Part shown: positions 1-5,963 of the stretch, one piece after another
How the letters are laid out: each line of letters starts with the position of its first letter
Position numbering within the stretch: the stretch's first letter is position 1
NCBI GenBank assembly: GCA_022616595.1
Contig: JAKEEL010000271.1
Location: forward strand, 1-9,750
DNA from: Methylococcaceae bacterium
Lineage (GTDB): Bacteria > Pseudomonadota > Gammaproteobacteria > Methylococcales > UBA1147
Direction of reading: 5' to 3'
Length of the DNA: 9,750 bases
Notes under the pieces: model-generated
Told to the model about the DNA's origin: nothing
Seen by the model: only the letters and a program-made list of their open reading frames with translations
Databases searched by the model: none
Translations under genes and position numbers: made by a program

Positions 1-36
1 CGCTATGACTTCCAGTTCTCTGCGGGGACTAACTGA
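1..36 (+). CDS. Possible 3' end of an unknown plus-strand gene
   Basis: Frame 1 is open from the window edge for eleven codons (RYDFQFSAGTN) and then stops at TGA. The alternating aromatic and polar residues would suit a final beta strand, for example of an outer-membrane or secreted protein, but eleven residues cannot establish this. If real, it would be a cargo gene of the mobile element, converging on the integrase. It may equally be chance open frame. The following 92 bp up to the integrase stop show no terminator hairpin or other clear feature. Confidence 0.2.
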   Translation, partial: RYDFQFSAGTN

Positions 37-128
37 CCCGAACCGCGCGTGTATTATTCGGAAAGGTTGGGGTATTGAAGCGAGCTTTCGGACTTGAAAA
101 ATGGGCCTGGATTGAGTAGCAGTGCCTG

Positions 129-1166
129 TCAATCAACCGCATCCAATTTATTAACTAAATCCTCGGCCCTCAAATGAGTATAACGTTTCAACATCTGCAT
201 GGATTTGTGCCCGGATACCGCGGAAACTTCCTGATCGCTCAATCCCTTTTCAACCAGCCGTGAAACCGCTTCATGTCTGAGATCATGAAATCGCAGGCCT
301 GTGATTTTTGCCCGTTTGAGCGCCGTTTCCCAAACCTTGTTGAGGGTGTAGGCACGACGGATCCCGTCTTTCCCGGGTTCCCCGAAGAATATTAGATCCG
401 TATCGTCAGGACTAATCGGGTTGTTTACCGCCTGTTCAAATACTTTGATTGCGTTTTTCGATAATGGGACCGTTCTGGCGGAACCATTTTTCGTATCCGT
501 CAGGCGGATGATCCGGCGCGACAGATCAACCTGGTCTCGAGTCAGCGTTGCTATTTCGCCTCGTCGCATACCGGTATACAAAGCAATTCGCACAACCCAA
601 CCCAACATCGGGTTGCTGTGCGCGTCGCATTCGGCCAATAGTCTGGCCTCTTCACCGTCGGACAATCTACGATTCCGGCCCTGCCCCGGACTCGGTCGTC
701 TGATCAAGGCGACCGGGTTCATGACCAGTCCAAGCCCCCATTCCTTGATCGCCATGGTAAACAGATGGCCCAACAAGGCAAGTTCCAAACGGACCGTTCC
801 CGCACTTTTACCTTCATCGAGACGGAAATCTCGATAGTCTGCAACGATCACCGGTGTAATTGCCGCCAACGAATAGCTACCGAGAGGGATTCGAAGTTGT
901 TCAGCGCGTTTCTTTTCGGCCGATTGTGTGCTGGCCTTCTTGAAAGGCGTAACCTCTTTGAGGTACCGGTCGAGCGCATCATTGAGCGTAGTTTGCTCGG
1001 AAGCCGAACGCTGTATGTAAATGCCCCGAACCATTTCATCTTCGATGCGTCGCGCCCAGTCCTGCGCGTCACGTTTGGTTCGGAAATTCTTGGACGTGGA
1101 GGGCCAGCCTTTTTTCCGGATTAGCGCCCTCCAGGTCCCTTCCGGAGTTTTTGTAACCGTAGCCAT
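129..1166 (-). CDS. Tyrosine recombinase (phage/genomic-island integrase)
   Basis: Site-specific recombinase of the lambda-integrase family, 345 residues, a normal full length. It would cut and rejoin DNA at attachment sites to insert or excise the element. Residues 1 to about 50 look like a small arm-type DNA-binding domain (WRALIRKKG, then FRTKRDAQDWARR). Residues about 58-150 form the helical core-binding domain, and 165-345 the catalytic domain. The expected active-site residues are all visible: Arg201 in TGMRRGE, Lys226 in DTKNG, His294 and Arg297 in HDLRH, His320 in SGHKS, and nucleophile Tyr329 in KRYTH. The enzyme is therefore probably functional. It starts 88 bp from the 3' end of a tRNA gene and is transcribed away from it, the usual position for an integrase that targets that tRNA. 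It lies on the same strand as the rpoD operon, with no clear terminator between. The exact family and element type (prophage or island) cannot be told from the window. Confidence 0.93.
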   Translation of the reverse strand: MATVTKTPEGTWRALIRKKGWPSTSKNFRTKRDAQDWARRIEDEMVRGIYIQRSASEQTTLNDALDRYLKEVTPFKKASTQSAEKKRAEQLRIPLGSYSLAAITPVIVADYRDFRLDEGKSAGTVRLELALLGHLFTMAIKEWGLGLVMNPVALIRRPSPGQGRNRRLSDGEEARLLAECDAHSNPMLGWVVRIALYTGMRRGEIATLTRDQVDLSRRIIRLTDTKNGSARTVPLSKNAIKVFEQAVNNPISPDDTDLIFFGEPGKDGIRRAYTLNKVWETALKRAKITGLRFHDLRHEAVSRLVEKGLSDQEVSAVSGHKSMQMLKRYTHLRAEDLVNKLDAVD

Positions 1167-1185
1167 TTCGAACCCCCGATCCGGT

Positions 1186-1206
1186 TAGTGTACCGATATT
1201 GTACCG
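1186..1206. repeat. Tandem 11-bp-phased repeat before the integrase
   Basis: Two copies of TAnTGTACCG, at 1186-1195 and 1197-1206, match at 9 of 10 positions. They are phased 11 bp apart, about one helical turn, so a protein could bind both on the same DNA face. They lie 20-40 bp upstream of the integrase start codon, between it and the tRNA. A minus-strand TACAAT at 1198-1203, a possible -10 box, overlaps the right copy, but I see no good -35 partner. The likely reading is an arm-type integrase site or an operator for integrase control. That role is inferred from position only. Confidence 0.5.
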
Positions 1207-1253
1207 GAACAAAGATCGAGATGCTCAAAATATTCGTTACTTATTGATTTTAT

Positions 1254-1290
1254 TGGTGGGCCCTGTAGGACTTGAACCTACGACCAATGG
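1254..1290. other. Inferred attachment-site junction at the tRNA 3' end
   Basis: The integrase lies immediately beyond the 3' end of an intact tRNA gene. Elements with this arrangement normally recombine in the 3' half of the tRNA (T arm and acceptor) and carry a copy of that segment, so the gene is restored on insertion. The exact crossover cannot be placed, because the matching second copy should be at the far end of the element, outside the window. The boundary given here is nominal: T arm through CCA. The 1-128 region holds no convincing second copy. Confidence 0.45.
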
Positions 1291-1330
1291 ATTATGAGTC
1301 CACTGCTCTAACCAATTGAGCTAAGGGCCC
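1254..1330 (-). tRNA. tRNA-Ile(CAU), lysidine type (tRNA-Ile2)
   Basis: A 77-nt cloverleaf with encoded CCA (1254-1256). The acceptor stem GGGCCCT (1324-1330) pairs perfectly with AGGGCCC (1258-1264). The D-arm is TAGCTCAATTGGTTAGAGCA, and the anticodon loop is CTCATAA, with anticodon CAT at 1294-1296. The T arm is GTAGG-TTCAAGT-CCTAC. A CAU anticodon can mean initiator Met, elongator Met or Ile2. The acceptor stem and body resemble E. coli ileX rather than either Met tRNA, so I call Ile2. In that tRNA, TilS converts the wobble C to lysidine so that AUA is read as isoleucine. The gene begins 8 bp after the rpoD stop codon on the same strand, with no room for its own promoter, so it is very probably co-transcribed with rpoD and released by RNase P. 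Its 3' end is the apparent insertion site of the neighbouring element. Confidence 0.95.
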
Positions 1331-1338
1331 GAAACAGA

Positions 1339-3135
1339 TCAATCGATATCAAGGAAACTGCGCAGCCGTTCGGAGCGCGTCGGGTGGCGGAGTTTTCTAA
1401 GCGCTTTCGCTTCGATCTGCCGGATTCGTTCACGGGTCACATCGAATTGCTTGCCGACCTCTTCCAAGGTATGGTCGGTATTCATATCGATCCCGAAACG
1501 CATCCGCAGTACTTTGGCCTCCCGTGCCGTGAGTCCCGCCAATACCGCCTGGGTGGATTCTTTCAACCCTTCGACATTGGCGGATTCGACCGGCGATAGA
1601 ACCCTGGAGTCCTCGATAAAATCGCCGAGATGCGAATCTTCATCGTCCCCGATCGGGGTTTCCATGGAGATCGGTTCCTTGGCGATTTTCAGGACCTTCC
1701 GGATCTTGTCCTCGGGCATCTCCATTCTATGTGCGAGTTCCTCCGGGGTGGCCTCGCGTCCCATTTCCTGCAACATCTGCCTGGAGATCCGGTTCAGCTT
1801 GTTGATGGTTTCGATCATATGCACCGGAATACGGATAGTCCTCGCCTGATCGGCAATGGAACGCGTGATCGCCTGCCGGATCCACCACGTGGCATAGGTC
1901 GAGAATTTATAGCCGCGCCGGTATTCGAATTTATCCACGGCTTTCATCAAACCGATATTGCCTTCCTGAATCAGGTCCAGGAATTGCAGCCCCCGATTGG
2001 TATACTTTTTCGCGATTGAAATCACCAGCCGAAGGTTGGCTTCGATCATTTCTTTCTTGGCGCGACGCGCCTTCGCTTCCCCGATCGACATGCGGCGGTT
2101 GATGTCTTTCAGATCGCCGATCAACAAGCCGTGCTCCTTCTCGACCGCGGCCAGTTTACCTTGCGCACGGCGAATTTCTTCTGCATGCTCGCGCAGGATT
2201 TCACGGTAGTCCGCATTTCCGTCCAGATATTGCTGCAACCACTCGGGGTTGGTTTCGTTCTCGGTGAATGTGGTTATAAATTCCTTGCGGGGCATTTTGG
2301 CTTTCTTGACGCAGATATCAAGAATCCGCTTTTCGCGCCGCCGAATCTCAGCGATCGCATCGCGCAGAACACCGGACATGGCTTTAAAATAAACCGGTGT
2401 CCACTTGAATTCAGCGAAACTCTTGGTAAGCGCCTCGTACGGCTTTCTGGTCTTTTCATGCTGATAGCCGTATCTTTTCAGCGAACTTAACAATGTCTTA
2501 TAATGCTTGCGAAGTACGGCCACCTTGTCTTTGAGCTCCTGCGGATCGAGTCCGGACTCTTCCGATGCCACCTCGCTTTCGTCGTCGTCCGTGACTTCAT
2601 GCGCGTCGTATTCCGGCTGATCCATGTCAATAAAATCCGAGATGATATCGGAAATTCTGACTTCCCCCGCTTCGACTTGATCGTACGACGCAAGAAAATG
2701 GGCGACGACCAGAGGACAACGCGAGAGCGCCTGCAACACCTGAAACTGGCCTTCCTCGATACGCTTGGCGATTTCGAGTTCGCCCTGCCGGGTCAACAAT
2801 TCCACGGTGCCCATTTCCCGCATATACATGCGAACCGGATCGGTAGTCCGGCCAAATTCACTGTCTACCGAGGCCAGCGCAGCGGCGGCGACTTCCGCCG
2901 CGGCGTCATCGTCTTCTACGATCGCGCTGTCGGTGATCAGGGAATCGGCATCCGGTGCCGACTCGTGTACCTTGATTCCCATATCATTGATCATCCCGAT
3001 AATATCTTCCACTTGCTCGGGATCGACAATATCATTGGGCAGGTGATCGTTGACCTCGGAATAAGTCAGGAAACCCTGCTCTTTGCCTTTGGCGATCAAA
3101 TGCTTGAGTTGAGATTGTTGATTTTCTTGGTTCAT
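1339..3135 (-). CDS. rpoD: RNA polymerase primary sigma factor (sigma-70)
   Basis: Housekeeping sigma factor that directs RNA polymerase to -10/-35 promoters. It has 598 residues, close to E. coli RpoD (613). Region 1.1 spans about 1-80, followed by an acidic and alanine-rich linker. Region 1.2 is near 98-130 (DPVRMYMREMGTVELLTRQ). The long non-conserved insert typical of proteobacterial RpoD spans about 131-357, with an acidic patch near 170-196. Regions 2.1-2.4 span about 360-435, including DLIQEGNIGLMKAVDKF and the -10-binding segment TYATWWIRQAITR. Region 3 follows. Region 4.2 carries the -35-binding helix-turn-helix at about 557-579 (LEEVGKQFDVTRERIRQIE). The start is supported by AAGGG at 3142-3146, six bases before ATG. 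It is the last protein gene of the rpsU-yqeY-dnaG-rpoD operon and also has a strong promoter of its own in the gap after dnaG. The tRNA-Ile2 gene follows after 8 bp. Confidence 0.99.
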   Translation of the reverse strand: MNQENQQSQLKHLIAKGKEQGFLTYSEVNDHLPNDIVDPEQVEDIIGMINDMGIKVHESAPDADSLITDSAIVEDDDAAAEVAAAALASVDSEFGRTTDPVRMYMREMGTVELLTRQGELEIAKRIEEGQFQVLQALSRCPLVVAHFLASYDQVEAGEVRISDIISDFIDMDQPEYDAHEVTDDDESEVASEESGLDPQELKDKVAVLRKHYKTLLSSLKRYGYQHEKTRKPYEALTKSFAEFKWTPVYFKAMSGVLRDAIAEIRRREKRILDICVKKAKMPRKEFITTFTENETNPEWLQQYLDGNADYREILREHAEEIRRAQGKLAAVEKEHGLLIGDLKDINRRMSIGEAKARRAKKEMIEANLRLVISIAKKYTNRGLQFLDLIQEGNIGLMKAVDKFEYRRGYKFSTYATWWIRQAITRSIADQARTIRIPVHMIETINKLNRISRQMLQEMGREATPEELAHRMEMPEDKIRKVLKIAKEPISMETPIGDDEDSHLGDFIEDSRVLSPVESANVEGLKESTQAVLAGLTAREAKVLRMRFGIDMNTDHTLEEVGKQFDVTRERIRQIEAKALRKLRHPTRSERLRSFLDID

Positions 3136-3181
3136 TAACGACCCTTATTCCCACGTTCATTTTGCAAGAGCGGAACAGCGA

Positions 3182-3210
3182 ATTATAGTTGGAGAAAGCT
3201 ATACTGACAA
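3182..3210 (-). promoter_or_regulatory. Sigma-70 promoter of rpoD
   Basis: On the minus strand, TTGTCA (3205-3210, five of six matches to the -35 consensus) is followed by a 17-bp spacer and a perfect TATAAT (3182-3187). It sits in the 93-bp gap between dnaG and rpoD, and transcription would start near 3175, giving a leader of about 40 nt. Sigma-70 would thus transcribe its own gene independently of the upstream operon promoter. Prediction from sequence only. Confidence 0.72.
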
Positions 3211-3228
3211 TTCACGGCTAGTCCATAA

Positions 3229-4971
3229 TCAATGCAACCCTCCCCATGACGGTAATAACAAACGAAGTTCTTCGCGTTCCTGGCCGGACAACGAGGCACT
3301 CTCTGCTTTTTCGAGCAGGTGCTCGATACGCTTTTCGTTTTCCTGTTCCAGTATCCGCGACAAGGCGCCCCGGAATTCGGCCTCAATCCCCTCAACTGGC
3401 ACGATCAGTTCCGTCTCCGCCAGTTTTCGGATTGAAATTTCCTCCGGCGTCCCTCGGAACCGTTCCAGCAATCCGCCCGGCGTTATCCGGGGTTGCTGCT
3501 TTATCATGTCTGCGACTTCGAGCAATAATCTTATGCCGGCTGACGATGCCTCTTGCAAGCGGCGATCGGCGCTATCGATCAATCCGACCAGTGGGGGATG
3601 CTGCATGATCAAAGTGAGCGCAAGACGGATCGGAGATGATTTTTTCCGCCCGCGCACCGCTGCCCGGTTGAATCTCTTTCGATCAACAGATCTTCCCAAG
3701 TCATTGATTTCGACGTTTTCAAGCCGGGCGAGTTCCCGTAGCCGCACTTCCATCATCTCGCGGAAAACCCCGGAGGGCAGCCGGCCGATCAGCGGTCTGG
3801 CCTTGGCCACGAGATTCGCGCAACCCTCGAGTTCGCCTAGATTCAGGCCTGTGCTCAGATAGTTGAAGAAATAATCGGACAACAGGGTCGCTTCCGCGAC
3901 CGACCGCTCGAACCCTTCCCGGCCATCGCGCCGGACCAATGAATCCGGATCATCTGCCTCGGGAAGCAGCATGATGCGTAAAGTTCTTCCCTCTGTCAGC
4001 GCCGGCAGCGCGATTTCAACCGCTCTCCACGCAGCCTGTTTCCCGGCTTGGTCGCCATCGAAACAGAATACCAACTCGCGAGCGTATCTGAACAGTAAAT
4101 CCAAATGGCTGCGGGATACCGCGGTACCGAGCGTCGCCACTGCATTGCGGATTCCATGCTGGGCCAACGCGATCACATCCATGTACCCTTCGACGACCAG
4201 GATCCGGTGCGGATGGGGTTTGCTGGAAAGCAATTCATAAAGGCCGTACAGCTGCTTACTTTTTTCGAAAAGCACTGTTTCCGGTGAATTCAAATACTTC
4301 GGCAGCGAATCATCGAGCACCCGTCCGCCGAAACCGACCACTCTCCCGCGGCGGTCCCGGATCGGAAAGATAATCCGGTTTCTGAATCGATCATAGGGTT
4401 GTCCATTCTCTTTTCGAACTGTGAGGCCTGTTTCGTTCAATGCTTCGACCGAAAAACGCTCACGCAGGACATCCCAACCCGGCGGAGCAAAACCAAGCAG
4501 GAATTTCCGGGCTGTCCCGCCATCGACACCGCGCCGCCTTAAATACCGCACCGCCTCCCGGCCGCTGTCAAGATCGAAGAGCTTGTGCGCATAAAACTCC
4601 GCAACCTGCTTCTGCAAATCATAGAGGACATCCAGTTTCTGCGATTCCGCCGAAGTCCGTCCCTCCGGGTCGCTCCGGGGAACTTCGAGGCCGACCAATC
4701 CCGCCAGATCCTCGACTGCCTCGACAAAGTCCAAATGAGCATAGTCCATGAGGAAACCGATCGCCGTGCCTCCGGCACCACAACCGAAACAGTGATAGAG
4801 CTGTTTTTCCCGATTGACAGTAAAACTCGGCGTTTTTTCTTGATGGAAGGGACAACGCGCAATATGGTTGCGCCCGGATTGTTTCAGCGGAACTCTCGAA
4901 TCGATGACGTCTACGATATCGACGCGAGCCATCAGGTTATCGATAAAAGTTTGGGGAATTCGTCCAGGCAT
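3229..4971 (-). CDS. dnaG: DNA primase
   Basis: Makes the short RNA primers for leading- and lagging-strand replication, recruited by the DnaB helicase. It has 580 residues against 581 in E. coli. The N-terminal CHC2 zinc domain has ligands Cys40, His43, Cys61 and Cys64. The catalytic core includes YLNSPET (226-232). The TOPRIM acidic residues are visible: Glu261 in EGYMD, Asp305 and Asp307 in FDGD, and the DPDSL motif (341-345). Residues from about 440 to the end form the helicase-interaction domain. The frame is open 91 codons further upstream, but that extension overlaps yqeY and does not resemble the family. MPGRIPQTFIDNL aligns with the usual DnaG N-terminus, so the start is set at 4971. 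The ribosome binding site there is weak, the best being AGGTG about 11 bases upstream. It is the third gene of the operon; a 149-bp gap separates it from yqeY. Confidence 0.98.
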   Translation of the reverse strand: MPGRIPQTFIDNLMARVDIVDVIDSRVPLKQSGRNHIARCPFHQEKTPSFTVNREKQLYHCFGCGAGGTAIGFLMDYAHLDFVEAVEDLAGLVGLEVPRSDPEGRTSAESQKLDVLYDLQKQVAEFYAHKLFDLDSGREAVRYLRRRGVDGGTARKFLLGFAPPGWDVLRERFSVEALNETGLTVRKENGQPYDRFRNRIIFPIRDRRGRVVGFGGRVLDDSLPKYLNSPETVLFEKSKQLYGLYELLSSKPHPHRILVVEGYMDVIALAQHGIRNAVATLGTAVSRSHLDLLFRYARELVFCFDGDQAGKQAAWRAVEIALPALTEGRTLRIMLLPEADDPDSLVRRDGREGFERSVAEATLLSDYFFNYLSTGLNLGELEGCANLVAKARPLIGRLPSGVFREMMEVRLRELARLENVEINDLGRSVDRKRFNRAAVRGRKKSSPIRLALTLIMQHPPLVGLIDSADRRLQEASSAGIRLLLEVADMIKQQPRITPGGLLERFRGTPEEISIRKLAETELIVPVEGIEAEFRGALSRILEQENEKRIEHLLEKAESASLSGQEREELRLLLPSWGGLH

Positions 4972-5063
4972 ATGCCAACCGACACCTGCGTCACCGGAAC
5001 TGAATTGAAAGTTGCTATATTCTACGACAATGCGATTGCAGTCCGGCATCCGCACGAACCAAC

Positions 5064-5082
5064 CTGCATTCCTTCGATGCAG
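5064..5082 (-). other. Hairpin in the yqeY-dnaG gap
   Basis: An inverted repeat CTGCAT / ATGCAG (5064-5069 and 5077-5082) has a 7-nt loop. It lies in the 149-bp gap between yqeY and dnaG. No T-run follows on the minus strand, so it is not a classic intrinsic terminator. The same gap has a 9-bp direct repeat CCGGCATCC at 5043-5051 and 5105-5113. In E. coli, expression of dnaG within this operon is kept low by signals before dnaG. A comparable role here is only a guess, as six base pairs can arise by chance. Confidence 0.3.
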
Positions 5083-5120
5083 AATGGATGTTAACCCCTC
5101 CGACCCGGCATCCTCCGAAT

Positions 5121-5585
5121 TCACCGAGTACTCAACAAATTCTTGACCTCCCGGCTCACTGCACCCAAGTCGGCGCGGCCTTGCATCATCGGCTTGAGCA
5201 GGGCCATGACCTTGCCCAACTCTTTCACCGAATCGGCTCCGCATTCTTCAACCGCTGCTGTTACCATTCGGAGAACTTCTTCGGACGTGAATGGTTCCGG
5301 CAGGTACTCCTGAATCACACCAATTTCGTATTCTTCCACATCCGCGAGATCGATGCGTCCGGCGGCACGGAACTGCCCGGCCGAGTCGCGCCGCTGTTTG
5401 ACCATTTTATCCAACACGGCAATGACTCCGTGATCACCCAGTTCCGAGCGTCCATCGATTTCTTGCTGCTTGATGGCCGCCAGCATAAGCCGCACCACCC
5501 CGAGTTTCTTCCTGTCACCCGCCTTCAAGGCCGATTTCATGTCAGCTTGCAGTTGCCCCTTAAGCCCCGCTCCACTCACTGTCAT
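5121..5585 (-). CDS. yqeY: GatB/YqeY-domain protein
   Basis: A 154-residue protein of the YqeY family, related to the C-terminal tail domain of the GatB subunit of the Asp-tRNA(Asn)/Glu-tRNA(Gln) amidotransferase. Typical family segments are LKAGDRKKLGVVRLMLAAIKQ (about 20-40), VLDKMVKQRRDSA (57-69), EEYEIGVIQEYLP (84-96) and GKVMALLKPMMQGRAD. The fold is two small helical domains. It contains no catalytic amidase part, and its cellular role is unclear; RNA or tRNA binding is inferred from the GatB link. It lies 15 bp after rpsU and before dnaG, the usual slot in gammaproteobacteria. The ATG at 5585 has a GAGGT about 10 bases upstream. Confidence 0.95.
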   Translation of the reverse strand: MTVSGAGLKGQLQADMKSALKAGDRKKLGVVRLMLAAIKQQEIDGRSELGDHGVIAVLDKMVKQRRDSAGQFRAAGRIDLADVEEYEIGVIQEYLPEPFTSEEVLRMVTAAVEECGADSVKELGKVMALLKPMMQGRADLGAVSREVKNLLSTR

Positions 5586-5600
5586 CGAATCGCGACCTCG

Positions 5601-5834
5601 TTACACTTGAGGTCTTCCGCGCCGCAATATTTTCAGGGCATAACGCTCCCGAGACAACTTTTTCAGGTGGCGCTTGACCGCGGCCGCGAATTTGCGTTTA
5701 CGCTCCTCCGTGGGCTTTTCGTAAAACTCACGACGGCGTGTTTCGGACAGAACCCCGGCTTTTTCGCAGGCGCGCTTGAAGCGGCGTATCGCGATATCGA
5801 AGGGTTCATTTTCTTTGATTCTGATAGACGGCAT
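5601..5834 (-). CDS. rpsU: 30S ribosomal protein S21
   Basis: A small, very basic ribosomal protein of 77 residues (71 in E. coli). It matches S21 along its length: IKENEPFDIAIRRFKRACEKAGVL, then RRREFYEKPTEERKRKFAAAVKRH and a basic tail. S21 binds near the anti-Shine-Dalgarno region of the 30S subunit and supports translation initiation. It is the first gene of the rpsU-yqeY-dnaG-rpoD operon. The start ATG at 5834 is preceded by only a weak ribosome binding site (GGA before a T-run). An extended -10 promoter lies about 70-100 bp upstream. The C-terminal extension of about six residues beyond E. coli S21 looks unremarkable. Confidence 0.98.
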   Translation of the reverse strand: MPSIRIKENEPFDIAIRRFKRACEKAGVLSETRRREFYEKPTEERKRKFAAAVKRHLKKLSRERYALKILRRGRPQV

Positions 5835-5856
5835 AAAAATTCCAGAAGTCGGATAT

Positions 5857-5870
5857 AATTCACATGAATT
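5857..5870. repeat. Short perfect palindrome in the rpsU leader
   Basis: AATTCA-CA-TGAATT is a 6-2-6 inverted repeat about 25 bp upstream of the rpsU start, inside the predicted 5' leader and between the divergent rpsU and tsaD genes. It could be a dyad binding site, or an RNA hairpin if the loop is widened to six bases. It does not fit the LexA consensus (CTGT-N8-ACAG), which might have been expected from E. coli. Function unknown. Confidence 0.3.
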
Positions 5871-5905
5871 GGTTCGAAATAGGCCTTCCCTAAAGAGAAC
5901 TTTAT

Positions 5906-5932
5906 ATTATAGCAAACCGTTTTCCAAATCAA
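5906..5932 (-). promoter_or_regulatory. Extended -10 promoter of the rpsU operon
   Basis: On the minus strand a perfect TATAAT (5906-5911) is preceded by TGC, giving the extended -10 motif TGnTATAAT. A TTGATT (5927-5932) lies upstream with a short 15-bp spacer, so the extended -10 probably does most of the work. Transcription would start near 5899, giving a leader of about 65 nt before rpsU. This should be the main promoter for rpsU-yqeY-dnaG-rpoD-tRNA. Confidence 0.7.
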
Positions 5933-5944
5933 AAATTGACCAGC

Positions 5945-5958
5945 GGCGCAGCGGCGCC
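5945..5958 (+). promoter_or_regulatory. GC hairpin just upstream of tsaD
   Basis: GGCGC (5945-5949) and GCGCC (5954-5958) form a perfect five-pair all-GC stem with an AGCG tetraloop. It ends five bases before the tsaD ATG, exactly where a Shine-Dalgarno sequence would lie, and none is present. The stem arises within a tandem duplication of AGCGGCGC (5942-5949, 5950-5957). In mRNA it could limit translation of tsaD. The regulatory role is inferred. Confidence 0.45.
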
Positions 5959-5963
5959 TGTCG

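Noticed and set aside
103..118. Possible second attachment site near TGGGCCTGGATTGA
   Set aside because: It shares only a short GGGCC-containing core with the tRNA 3' end, and alignment fails after a few bases, so it looks like chance.
1254..1330. Reading the CAU tRNA as elongator or initiator methionine
   Set aside because: The acceptor stem GGGCCCT and body resemble tRNA-Ile2 (ileX). E. coli tRNA-Met starts GGCTACG, and initiator tRNA has a mismatched first pair, absent here.
2503..3138. Long plus-strand open frame opposite rpoD (211 codons)
   Set aside because: It is antisense to the clearly coding rpoD N-terminal half, and its translation has no recognisable features.
4972..5244. N-terminal extension of dnaG by 91 codons
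   Set aside because: It overlaps the yqeY coding region, does not resemble any primase segment, and the family N-terminus starts exactly at MPGRIPQTF (4971).
5088..5858. 256-codon plus-strand open frame opposite yqeY and rpsU
   Set aside because: It spans two well-identified genes on the other strand. It is a frame-shadow, with no ribosome binding site or family resemblance.
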